Positions 35,758 through 43,129 of a DNA stretch of 47,651 nt are shown one piece after another; position 1 is the first letter of the stretch; each line of letters opens with the position of its first letter. The notes beneath the pieces are model-generated. The model made no database searches, was not told the DNA's origin, and saw nothing but the letters and a program-made list of their open reading frames with translations. The stretch spans positions 1 to 47,651 of the forward strand of contig JAFQCM010000031.1 of the NCBI GenBank assembly GCA_017399445.1. The letters are read 5' to 3'. A program made the position numbers and the translations under genes. The stretch is from Lachnospiraceae bacterium (GTDB taxonomy: Bacteria; Bacillota; Clostridia; Lachnospirales; Lachnospiraceae).

Positions 35758-37359
35758 ATGAAACTGACATTTATTGGAGCAGCTCATGAAGTAACTGGAA
35801 GTTGTCATTGTCTTCAGGTTTGTGGAAAGACCATTTTAATTGATTGTGGTATGGAACAGGGAGAGGATACGTATGTAAATGCAGAATTGCCGGTTAGTGA
35901 AGCAGAAGTGGATTATGTTTTATTGACGCATGCACATGTAGACCACAGTGGTTTACTCCCGTTGATTTACAGCAAAGGATTCAGAGGAAAAATTTTTGCT
36001 ACGGAAGCAAGTACAGATCTATGTGATATTATGTTACGTGATAGTGCCCATATACAGGAGTTTGAAGCGGAGTGGCATAATAGGAAGGCAAGACGTGCAG
36101 GGAAAGAAGAAATGATTCCATTGTATACTATGGAGGATGCAGAGAATGTAATCCAGCACTTTGTGCCGTGTCCTTACATGGAAAAAGTAACTGTTGACGA
36201 AAATATTGAAATTCGATTTTCAGATGTGGGACACTTGTTAGGTTCCGCCAGTATTGAGATATGGGTAGAAGAAAACGGAGTGAGAAAGAAGTTAGTATTT
36301 TCTGGAGATATTGGAAATATCAATCAGCCAATTATAAAGGACCCACAATATCTGACAGAAGCAGATATTGTAGTAATGGAATCTACTTATGGTGATAGAA
36401 GTCATGGCCCTAGAATTGATTATGTAGAAAAGTTAACAGAAGTAATCCAGTCAACCTTTGATTTAGGTGGAAATGTGGTAATTCCTTCTTTTGCAGTAGG
36501 AAGAACCCAGGAAATGTTATATTTTCTTAGAAAAATAAAAGAAGATGGATTAATTAAAGGTCATGAGAATTTTGAAGTTTATGTGGATAGTCCGTTAGCA
36601 GTAGAAGCAACCAATATTTTTAGCAAAAATACCCAGACCTGTTTTGATGATGAAGCGATGGAATTGGTGAAGGCAGGGATTAATCCAATTAGCTTTCCGG
36701 GACTTAAATTAACCCTTAGCAGCGAAGAGTCTAAGGCAATCAACTTTGACTTGAATCCAAAGGTTATTATCTCGGCTTCTGGTATGTGTGAAGCAGGAAG
36801 AATCCGGCATCATTTAAAACATAATCTATGGAGAAAAGAATGCACCATTTTGTTTGTGGGATATCAAGCAGTGGGAACTCTCGGACGTACTCTGTTGGAA
36901 GGTGCCTCCAGTGTAAAACTTTTTGGTGAATTGATTGATGTAAAAGCTAAGATTATGAAACTGGATGGCGTCAGTGGTCATGCAGACAAAGAAGGATTGG
37001 TGAAATGGATAAGCTCTTTTGAACCAAAGCCGGAAAAGGTTTATGTAGTTCATGGAGAAGATAAGGTATGTGAGATTTTTGCAGAGTATTTGAGGAAAGA
37101 ATTGGGAATCGATGCGGAAGCACCATATACCGGTTCTGTATATGATGCAGAATCTAATAAACTAATAAAAGAAGGAGAAAGAAACAGGATTCCTGCCAAG
37201 AAAGCAGGAGCAAAACGGGCTTCCGCAGTATTTGCAAGGCTGGTTGCAGCAGGACAGCGGCTTATGTATATTATTGGAAAAAGCGAGGAGTTGGCTAATA
37301 AGGATATTGCCAAATTTGCAGATCAGATTAATTCCATTTGTGATAAGTGGGAAGAGTAA
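35758..37359 (+). CDS. MBL-fold/beta-CASP metallo-hydrolase (probable RNA-processing)
   Basis: 533 aa. The metallo-beta-lactamase motif HAHVDHSGLLP gives the two-zinc site, with later His/Asp motifs DVGHLLGSAS and FSGDIGN. The beta-CASP insert and end motifs SGMCEAGRIRHHL and VSGHADKEGL are those of the COG1236 group, related to CPSF/Ysh1-type RNA endonucleases and archaeal homologues. The substrate here is probably RNA, by family. The ATG at 35758 follows AGGGGTGGG; an in-frame GTG at 35749 is possible. It stands between sigE and sigG, which are adjacent in Bacillus. Confidence 0.85.
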   Translation: MKLTFIGAAHEVTGSCHCLQVCGKTILIDCGMEQGEDTYVNAELPVSEAEVDYVLLTHAHVDHSGLLPLIYSKGFRGKIFATEASTDLCDIMLRDSAHIQEFEAEWHNRKARRAGKEEMIPLYTMEDAENVIQHFVPCPYMEKVTVDENIEIRFSDVGHLLGSASIEIWVEENGVRKKLVFSGDIGNINQPIIKDPQYLTEADIVVMESTYGDRSHGPRIDYVEKLTEVIQSTFDLGGNVVIPSFAVGRTQEMLYFLRKIKEDGLIKGHENFEVYVDSPLAVEATNIFSKNTQTCFDDEAMELVKAGINPISFPGLKLTLSSEESKAINFDLNPKVIISASGMCEAGRIRHHLKHNLWRKECTILFVGYQAVGTLGRTLLEGASSVKLFGELIDVKAKIMKLDGVSGHADKEGLVKWISSFEPKPEKVYVVHGEDKVCEIFAEYLRKELGIDAEAPYTGSVYDAESNKLIKEGERNRIPAKKAGAKRASAVFARLVAAGQRLMYIIGKSEELANKDIAKFADQINSICDKWEE

Positions 37360-37406
37360 AATTAATTTCATGTCAAGCCCCAAAATCTTGAAAATTCAGG
37401 TATAAA

Positions 37407-37470
37407 TAAGAGCCATAATGAGAATTCTTGTAGTAGTGAAAAAAACAGGAGGAAATCATTATGGCTCTTA
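37407..37470 (+). promoter_or_regulatory. sigG leader hairpin that buries the start codon
   Basis: TAAGAGCCATAATGA (37407-37421) and TCATTATGGCTCTTA (37456-37470) are perfect 15-bp inverted repeats. The sigG ATG (37461-37463) is in the right arm and the Shine-Dalgarno CAGGAGGA (37446-37453) in the 34-nt loop. A forespore-type -35 (GGTATA, 37399-37404) lies just before the left arm; I see no good -10. Transcripts started there would lack the left arm. Confidence 0.75.
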
Positions 37471-38237
37471 ATAAAGTTGAGATATGTGGAGTAAATACAG
37501 CAAAGCTTCCATTGCTTACCAATGCGGAAAAAGATGAATTATTTATATTGATAAAAAATGGAGATAAAGAGGCGAAAGAAAAATTTATTAAGGGAAATTT
37601 GAGGCTTGTTTTAAGCGTAATAAAAAGATTTTCAAATAGCAATGAGAATGTAGATGATTTGTTTCAAATTGGATGTATTGGACTAATAAAGGCGATTAAT
37701 AATTTTGATACTACTTTAAATGTAAAATTTTCCACCTATGCGGTACCCATGATTATCGGAGAAATTCGCAGGTATTTAAGAGATAATAATAGTATCAGGG
37801 TAAGTCGTTCTTTAAGAGATACTGCTTACAAGGCGATTTATACAAAGGAAAGCCTTACCCGAAAAAATTTGCGAGAGCCAACGATCAACGAAATTGCAGA
37901 AGAAATAGGAGTGTCTAAAGAGGATATTGTATATGCCATGGATGCCATTCAAAATCCTATGAGTCTGTTTGAACCAGTGTATACGGAGGGGGGAGATGCC
38001 CTTTATGTTATGGATCAGATTAGTGATAAAAAGAACAGGGAGGAAACCTGGGTGGAACATATTGCTTTGAGTGAAGCAATGAAAAAACTAAACGAAAGAG
38101 AAAATGAAATTTTGACTTTAAGATTTTTTGAAGGAAAAACCCAGATGGAAGTGGCTGATTATATTGGGATTTCTCAGGCGCAGGTAAGCCGCCTAGAAAA
38201 AAATGCATTAAAGTTTATGAAAAATTATCTTGCATAA
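37461..38237 (+). CDS. sigG: RNA polymerase sporulation sigma factor SigG
   Basis: 258 aa, the usual length. Late forespore sigma factor. The start NKVEICGVNTAKLP is the SigG hallmark, part of the SpoIIAB contact. Region 2 (NLRLVLSVIKRF, FQIGCIGLIKAI), region 3 and the region 4 helix-turn-helix (MEVADYIGISQAQVSRLEK) are complete. CAGGAGGA sets the ATG at 37461. The start lies in a long hairpin, so translation from read-through mRNA is probably blocked. Confidence 0.97.
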   Translation: MALNKVEICGVNTAKLPLLTNAEKDELFILIKNGDKEAKEKFIKGNLRLVLSVIKRFSNSNENVDDLFQIGCIGLIKAINNFDTTLNVKFSTYAVPMIIGEIRRYLRDNNSIRVSRSLRDTAYKAIYTKESLTRKNLREPTINEIAEEIGVSKEDIVYAMDAIQNPMSLFEPVYTEGGDALYVMDQISDKKNREETWVEHIALSEAMKKLNERENEILTLRFFEGKTQMEVADYIGISQAQVSRLEKNALKFMKNYLA

Positions 38238-38260
38238 TTCGGTATGAGACAACATATAGT
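38232..38260 (+). promoter_or_regulatory. Candidate sigma-E-type promoter of the YlmC/YmxH gene
   Basis: GCATAAT (38232-38238), 14-bp spacer, CATATAGT (38253-38260): one mismatch to kmATATT, two to CATACAHT. It overlaps the sigG stop codon. The gene family it precedes is tied to sporulation, which fits, but this is a by-eye match in AT-rich DNA. Confidence 0.35.
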
Positions 38261-38289
38261 ATTATATAAAAAGATGGAAAAGAAGTTAT

Positions 38290-38550
38290 ATGCGTCTTTG
38301 TGAAATTAAAAATTGTGAAGTAATTAATATTAGAAATTGTAAAAGACTTGGATTTGTGGCAGATGTAGATATTGATATCTGCAAGGGAATTATTATTGCA
38401 CTGATCATTCCCATTCCGGGAAAATTTTTTTGGTGTTTTTGCAGGGAAAAAGAATATGTAATCCGCTGGTGCGACGTAAAACAGATTGGCTGCGATATCA
38501 TTCTTGTGGATGTAGATGAAGATGAGTGTATTGAAAAGTGCTGTGAGTAA
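38290..38550 (+). CDS. YlmC/YmxH family sporulation protein (PRC-barrel), Cys-rich
   Basis: 86 aa. A PRC-barrel fold as in B. subtilis YlmC/YmxH: start MRLCEIKNCEVINI, then RLGFVADVDIDI, ALIIPIPGKFF, VIRWCDVKQIGCDIILVD. The Bacillus proteins have few or no Cys; this one has 11 in 86 residues, at 4, 9, 17, 31, 49, 51, 61, 68, 80, 84 and 85. That could mean metal binding or disulfide cross-linking in the spore. The function of the family is not settled. GGAAAAG lies before the ATG. A hairpin follows. Confidence 0.8.
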   Translation: MRLCEIKNCEVINIRNCKRLGFVADVDIDICKGIIIALIIPIPGKFFWCFCREKEYVIRWCDVKQIGCDIILVDVDEDECIEKCCE

Positions 38551-38572
38551 TTCTAAAAAAGTTATAATGAAA

Positions 38573-38597
38573 ACAAACGGCAGAAACTGCCGTTTGT
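38573..38597 (+). terminator. Hairpin after the YlmC/YmxH gene
   Basis: ACAAACGGCAG (38573-38583) and CTGCCGTTTGT (38587-38597), perfect 11-bp stem with an AAA loop, followed by eleven A. The stem is strong but the + strand tail is A, not T, so intrinsic termination should be poor unless read on the minus strand. Confidence 0.5.
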
Positions 38598-38976
38598 AAA
38601 AAAAAAAATTAGTGAGGAATAGCTATAGAAGTTTTGTTTGCAATATCTGTGATAGAAGCCATTGTGAAAAATATCTTTTTTATTATGTTGAAAAAGTGGT
38701 TTTGTAGGCAAAATTACTAATATATTTGAAGTGTAGAAGGAATATTTCAGTTTTACAATAGGGAATCGTAAAAAAGTTGTAAAAAATTTGAAACATTATG
38801 TGATAAATATAAAAAATGCACAAAAACAGGTTTTGTGAATTGTTCATTATGTGAAAAGTGATAAAAAGTTTGGGCATAATGTTGACAATGAACGGTGAAA
38901 AGTGCTAAATTATACGTGGGTCAAAAATCCACGAAAAAGTTTATAATAGTGCCGAAGGATATAGATGTTAAAATGT

Positions 38977-39005
38977 TTGCAAAATGCTAAGAAAGGTGCT
39001 ATTAT
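38977..39005 (+). promoter_or_regulatory. Candidate sigma-A promoter of the malE operon
   Basis: TTGCAA (38977-38982), 17-bp spacer, TATTAT (39000-39005). It would give a leader of about 285 bases before malE, with the cre-like site at 39071-39084 in the leader, where a bound repressor acts as a roadblock. Other pairs in the region (TTGACA at 38882, TTGACT at 39033) have poorer -10 boxes. Confidence 0.45.
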
Positions 39006-39070
39006 ATTTGTGGAAAATGATTAATACATTATTTGACTTGAAAAGTATTGTTGTATTTTTGGCAATATAG

Positions 39071-39084
39071 AGAAAACGATTTCT
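39071..39084 (+). promoter_or_regulatory. cre-like / LacI-family operator upstream of malE
   Basis: AGAAAACGATTTCT is a near-palindrome around a central CG and matches 12 of 14 positions of the CcpA cre TGNAARCGNWWWCA. Carbon catabolite repression of a starch/maltose operon is expected; a MalR-type LacI repressor is an equal candidate. No LacI gene is in the window. Confidence 0.5.
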
Positions 39085-39102
39085 GAATATTTCTTGTGAA
39101 AA

Positions 39103-39218
39103 ATGCAGGTAGGAAATTCAGCAGAAGATAGTACTAGAGATAGTAATGCTGAAGCAAAAGAGGGATTAGTAATAATGTACAAGCTATTGTGGACATTATG
39201 AAGAAGAATGGAAACTAA
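39103..39218 (+). pseudogene. Possible short gene remnant
   Basis: Frame one from 39103 reads MQVGNSAEDSTRDSNAEA and on; frame two from 39171 reads NNVQAIVDIMKKNGN and stops. Both look like real protein sequence, with one frame change between them near 39165-39171. It may be the decayed C-terminal end of a lost gene. I do not recognise the family. Confidence 0.25.
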
Positions 39219-39297
39219 CAAGAAATGGAAAAAGTGAAATAAGATATGTTTTACATATTTTATTATATAAAAGAGAGGAAAAGAGAGGTAAAAAATT

Positions 39298-40635
39298 ATG
39301 AAAAAGAAAAAAGTATTATCATTGTTATTAGCTACAGCAATGGCTGCTAGTTGCTTAACAGCTTGTGGTGGTTCAGACGCAGAAACAACAGAACCAGAAA
39401 CAACTACAGAAGAAGGTACAGCAGAAGAAGGTGCTGAAACAACAGAAGAAGGCGCTGAAACAACAGAAGAAGGTGCTGCAACAGAAGAAGAAGCTATTAC
39501 AGCTACAATCAAAGTTTGGAGCCCATCAGAAGACCAGTCAGAAGAAAATGGTAACTGGTTAGCAACAATGTGTGAACAGTTCAAAACTGAACATCCAAAC
39601 TGGGATTTAACATTTGAATATGGTGTATGTGCTGAATCTGATGCTAAGACACAGGTAGGACAGGATGCAACAGCAGCAGCTGATGTTTACATGTATGCAA
39701 ATGACCAGTTAACAGACTTAATCGCTGCTAACGGTATTGCACAGTTAGGTGGAGAAACAGAAACTTACGTAAAAGAAACAAACTCACAGGCAATTGTTGA
39801 TTCTGTATCCGTTGACGGAGCAGTTTACGGTGTTCCTTTTACAACAAATACATGGTTTATGTACTATGATAAGAGTGCATTCACAGAAGATGAAGTTAAG
39901 AGCTTAGATGCTATGATCGCAAAAGATAAAGTATCTTTCCCATTAAACAACTCTTGGTATATCGCTTCTTTCTATGTTGCTAATGGATGTACATTATTCG
40001 GAGATGGAACAGACAACGAAGCAGGTATCGATTTTGGTGGAGACAAAGGTGCAGCAGTTACTAAATATTTAGCAGACATGGTTGCAAATCCAAACTTTGT
40101 AAATGATAAAGATGGTTCAGGTCTTGCTGGATTAAGAGATGGTTCTATTAAGGCTATGTTCTCAGGATCTTGGGATTACGCAGCTGCAAAAGAAGCTCTT
40201 GGTGAAAACCTTGGAATCGCAGTTCTTCCTTCAATTACAATTGATGGAGAAGCTAAACAGATGAAATCATTTGCTGGTTCAAAAGCAATCGGTGTAAATC
40301 CTAATTCACAGAATCCACAGGTGGCTGTAGCACTTGCTAAATACTTAGGTAGTGCAGAAGCACAGCAGAAACACTATGAATTAAGAAACATCGTTCCATG
40401 TAACACAGAATTACTTCAGACAGAAGCAGTTCAGGCAGACGCTTTAGTTGTGGCTCAGAACGCAACATTTGATACAACATCAATTCTTCAGCCATTTGTT
40501 GCTAACATGAGCAATTACTGGACACCAGCAGAAAACTTCGGTAACTCTTTATTAAACAAAGAAGTTACAGCTGATAACGCTGCTGATATGACAGAACAGT
40601 TCAATACTTCTTTAAATACTTCTGTAGCAGAATAA
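39298..40635 (+). CDS. malE: Maltose/maltodextrin-binding lipoprotein of an ABC transporter
   Basis: 445 aa. Extracellular solute-binding protein (family 1, MalE-like). Lipoprotein signal with Cys23 in the lipobox LTAC. A linker of about 45 residues rich in Glu, Thr, Ala and Gly follows, built on a 7-residue repeat GAETTEE (21-bp units at 39427 and 39448, a shorter copy at 39469). The binding domain begins near ATIKVWSPSEDQ and contains the typical GVPFTTNTWFMYYDKS. Codon use is smooth and Ala/Gly-rich, as in a highly expressed gene. Maltose rather than another sugar is inferred from the neighbouring malF, malG and amylase. GAGAGGTAAAAA precedes the ATG. Confidence 0.9.
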   Translation: MKKKKVLSLLLATAMAASCLTACGGSDAETTEPETTTEEGTAEEGAETTEEGAETTEEGAATEEEAITATIKVWSPSEDQSEENGNWLATMCEQFKTEHPNWDLTFEYGVCAESDAKTQVGQDATAAADVYMYANDQLTDLIAANGIAQLGGETETYVKETNSQAIVDSVSVDGAVYGVPFTTNTWFMYYDKSAFTEDEVKSLDAMIAKDKVSFPLNNSWYIASFYVANGCTLFGDGTDNEAGIDFGGDKGAAVTKYLADMVANPNFVNDKDGSGLAGLRDGSIKAMFSGSWDYAAAKEALGENLGIAVLPSITIDGEAKQMKSFAGSKAIGVNPNSQNPQVAVALAKYLGSAEAQQKHYELRNIVPCNTELLQTEAVQADALVVAQNATFDTTSILQPFVANMSNYWTPAENFGNSLLNKEVTADNAADMTEQFNTSLNTSVAE

Positions 40636-40685
40636 TTAAGAAGAAAAAGTAAACAATAAGTTTGCATTAAAATTAAAATTAGAGG

Positions 40686-40717
40686 GTCCAGGGCGTTGTA
40701 GCCACAACGCTTTGGAC
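40686..40717 (+). terminator. Hairpin between malE and malF
   Basis: GTCCAGGGCGTTGT (40686-40699) pairs with ACAACGCTTTGGAC (40704-40717): 14 bp with two G-U pairs and an AGCC loop. The tail is gtcttt, a short U-run. It would protect or end the malE mRNA and lower malF/malG expression, as the binding protein is needed in excess. E. coli achieves the same with palindromes between malE and malF. Confidence 0.7.
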
Positions 40718-40774
40718 GTCTTTAATGTAATAGAAAGAAAAACAATAATTATCTTAGAAAATTTAGTAACGATT

Positions 40775-40824
40775 CTACATGGCGGATCCTGATTCCGCAA
40801 AATACCGCTTATAGGTATATGTAG
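40775..40824 (+). promoter_or_regulatory. Three-way-junction-like RNA before malF
   Basis: CTACAT (40775-40780) pairs with ATGTAG (40819-40824). Enclosed are two hairpins with 7-nt loops: GCGGA/TCCGC (40782-40786, 40794-40798) and ATACC/GGTAT (40802-40806, 40814-40818). It ends 4 bases before GGAGG (40829-40833), the malF ribosome site. It does not have the purine-riboswitch core, and I know no matching class. Confidence 0.4.
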
Positions 40825-40840
40825 GCCTGGAGGTTAGAAA

Positions 40841-42232
40841 ATGAGCAAAAATGCGGAAAAAAAGGGAAGAAAAAAACGCGTGAATTATTTTGCAACACCT
40901 TACACCTTAAGTAATGCCTTAAAGGAAGGTGGAACAGCAACAAAGATTTCACTTTTAGTTATGGGTGCAGCGAACATTGCACATAAGCAAATTGTAAAAG
41001 GTTTATTATTTTTAGCATTGGAAATAGCATATTTCGCTTATATGATTAAGATAGGATTTGGCTGTCTTGCAATGCTTCCGTCACTAGGTGACAAAGCTAG
41101 TGAAAAAGTTTGGAATGAAGCAAAAGGAATTTATGAATATACTGCAGGAGATCAGTCCATTTTGATTCTGTTGTATGGAATAATTGCAATTGCGATTACA
41201 GTTCTTTTTGTATTACTTTGGAGAGCTTCTGTAACAAGTGGTTATAAAGCACAGTATTTATCTGAGAGAAAGATGCATGTGAATAACTTCATTGAAGATG
41301 TAAAAGATTTATTCAATGGAAATTTACATAAGATGTTAATGGCATTACCACTTACAGGTATTCTTGCTTTTACAGTGCTTCCATTGATATTCATGATTAC
41401 AATGGCATTTACAAACTACAGTAAAGTAGATGACCATTTAACTTTATTTGATTGGGTTGGACTTGCTAACTTTGCAAAGGTTTTAAACTTTAAAGATTCT
41501 ATTGGTCAGACATTCTGGTCAGTATTGGGATGGACAATTATCTGGGCGGTTTTCGCAACTGGATTGAACTATATATTTGGTATGATTCTTGGAATTGTAA
41601 TTAACAGAAAAGGAACAAGATGTAAAGCGTTCTGGAGATTCTGTTTCGTATTATCTATTGCAGTACCACAGTTCGTATCATTACTTATTATGAGAACATG
41701 TTTACAGCCAGAAGGTGCCGTAAACGTATTATTAAAGAATATGGGAATTATTAATGAATCACTTCCATTCTTTACAAATGCTACATGGGCAAGAGTAACA
41801 GTTATTATCATTAACTGTTGGGTAGGTATTCCATATACATTGTTACAGGTAACAGGTATTTTACAGAATATTCCAGCAGAACTTTATGAAGCAGCTAGGG
41901 TGGATGGTGCAAATGCAGTGGTAACTTTCTTCAAGATTACACTACCATACATGTTATTTGTTACAACACCATACCTTATTACACAGTTTACAGGTAACGT
42001 AAATAACTTTAACGTAATCTTCCTTCTTTCAGGAGGTAGCCCGACTCCAGTAGGTTCTACTGCAGGTAAAACAGACCTTTTGGTTACATGGTTGTATAAG
42101 TTGACAATCGACCAGCAGTATTACAACTTAGGTGCGGTAATTGGTATTTTGACCTTCGTAGTACTTGCTATTGTTGCGTTAGTAACATATCGTAATACTG
42201 GATCATACAAAAATGAGGAGGGATTCATGTAA
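40841..42232 (+). CDS. malF: Maltose/maltodextrin ABC transporter permease MalF
   Basis: 463 aa. Inner-membrane permease. A basic cytoplasmic start leads into about eight hydrophobic segments. The coupling motif EAARVDGANAVVTFFKITLP (EAA loop, contact for the ATPase) is near residue 350. The segment WVGIPYTLLQVTGILQNIP just before is family-typical. The stop overlaps the malG start by one base. No ATPase gene is near; a shared MsmK/UgpC-type ATPase elsewhere probably serves it, as in many Firmicutes. Confidence 0.93.
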   Translation: MSKNAEKKGRKKRVNYFATPYTLSNALKEGGTATKISLLVMGAANIAHKQIVKGLLFLALEIAYFAYMIKIGFGCLAMLPSLGDKASEKVWNEAKGIYEYTAGDQSILILLYGIIAIAITVLFVLLWRASVTSGYKAQYLSERKMHVNNFIEDVKDLFNGNLHKMLMALPLTGILAFTVLPLIFMITMAFTNYSKVDDHLTLFDWVGLANFAKVLNFKDSIGQTFWSVLGWTIIWAVFATGLNYIFGMILGIVINRKGTRCKAFWRFCFVLSIAVPQFVSLLIMRTCLQPEGAVNVLLKNMGIINESLPFFTNATWARVTVIIINCWVGIPYTLLQVTGILQNIPAELYEAARVDGANAVVTFFKITLPYMLFVTTPYLITQFTGNVNNFNVIFLLSGGSPTPVGSTAGKTDLLVTWLYKLTIDQQYYNLGAVIGILTFVVLAIVALVTYRNTGSYKNEEGFM

Positions 42233-43104
42233 TGAGAAAGAAAGAAACAGCTTCTGTAAAAACAAGAAGATTTATTGCAAATACAGTTGTTCATATATGC
42301 TTAGCAGCGTTAGCAATTGTTTGGTTATTCCCAATTTTTTGGGTAATTTTAACAAGTTTTAGAGGGGAAAAAGGGTCTTATGTATCCTCTTTCTTCCCAA
42401 AGACATATACTTTAGATAACTACAAGAGACTGTTTACAGATACTAGTATCTTAAACTTCCCTCAGATGTTTATGAATACGTTAATTATTGCATGTTTTTG
42501 TGCAGTGATTTCAACATTCTTCATATTAGCAACATCTTATTGCTTGTCAAGATTACGTTTTAAAATGCGTAAACCATTCATGAATGTTGCCATGGTTCTT
42601 GGATTGTTCCCTGGATTCATGTCAATGGTAGCTGTATATTATATCTTAAAAGCAATTGGTTTATCAGAAGGTTCTATGATTAGAGTTGCGTTAGTTTTAG
42701 TTTATACAGCTGGTTCAGGTATTGGTTTCCAGATTTCAAAGGGATTTTTTGATACAATTCCAAAATCTCTGGATGAAGCAGCATTTATTGATGGGGCTAC
42801 TAAGTTCCAGGTATTTACAAAAGTAACATTACCACTTAGTAAACCAACAATTGTGTACACAGTTCTTACATCTTTCATGGCTCCTTGGCTTGATTTCATC
42901 TTTGCTAAGGTTATTTGTAGAGCAGATGCTAAGTACTATACAGTTTCTATTGGTTTATGGAAAATGCTTGAAAAAGAATATATTGACAGCTGGTACACAT
43001 GTTTCGCTGCTGGAGCAGTATTAGTATCAATTCCAATCGCTATTCTCTTCGTATGTATGCAGAACTGCTACGTTGAAGGTATGGCTGGAGCTGTTAAAGG
43101 TTAA
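42232..43104 (+). CDS. malG: Maltose/maltodextrin ABC transporter permease MalG
   Basis: 290 aa. Six hydrophobic segments. The EAA loop is DEAAFIDGATKFQVFTKVTLP near residue 182. The C-terminus YVEGMAGAVKG matches MalG proteins, whose tail reaches into the permease to contact the ATPase or core. GAGGAGGG precedes the ATG at 42232, which shares a base with the malF stop, a sign of translational coupling. Confidence 0.94.
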   Translation: MRKKETASVKTRRFIANTVVHICLAALAIVWLFPIFWVILTSFRGEKGSYVSSFFPKTYTLDNYKRLFTDTSILNFPQMFMNTLIIACFCAVISTFFILATSYCLSRLRFKMRKPFMNVAMVLGLFPGFMSMVAVYYILKAIGLSEGSMIRVALVLVYTAGSGIGFQISKGFFDTIPKSLDEAAFIDGATKFQVFTKVTLPLSKPTIVYTVLTSFMAPWLDFIFAKVICRADAKYYTVSIGLWKMLEKEYIDSWYTCFAAGAVLVSIPIAILFVCMQNCYVEGMAGAVKG

Positions 43105-43129
43105 TAAAGAGAATATAGGGAGATGGGAC

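Larger units (their letters stand above)
38598..39297 (+). other. 700-bp gene-free region before malE
   Basis: No gene is supported. It holds several promoter-like pairs, a 7-bp hairpin (38915-38933, CGTGGGT/ATCCACG) just downstream of a TTGACA at 38882-38887, a cre-like site and a short protein-like remnant (39103-39218), listed separately. The long AT-rich length suggests a complex regulatory region for the maltose operon or decay of a former gene. Confidence 0.6.

Noticed and set aside
37399..37428. Complete sigma-F/G promoter before sigG
   Set aside because: The -35 GGTATA is good, but no convincing -10 lies at the right distance (GAGAATTCT fits poorly), so I list only the hairpin.
39021..39584. 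187-codon minus-strand open frame over the malE start
   Set aside because: Antisense to the malE signal and Glu/Thr repeat; Ser/Val-rich shadow with no ribosome site.
40775..40824. Purine or other known riboswitch before malF
   Set aside because: The conserved core bases of purine, THF, glutamine and T-box elements are absent; only the general junction shape is similar.
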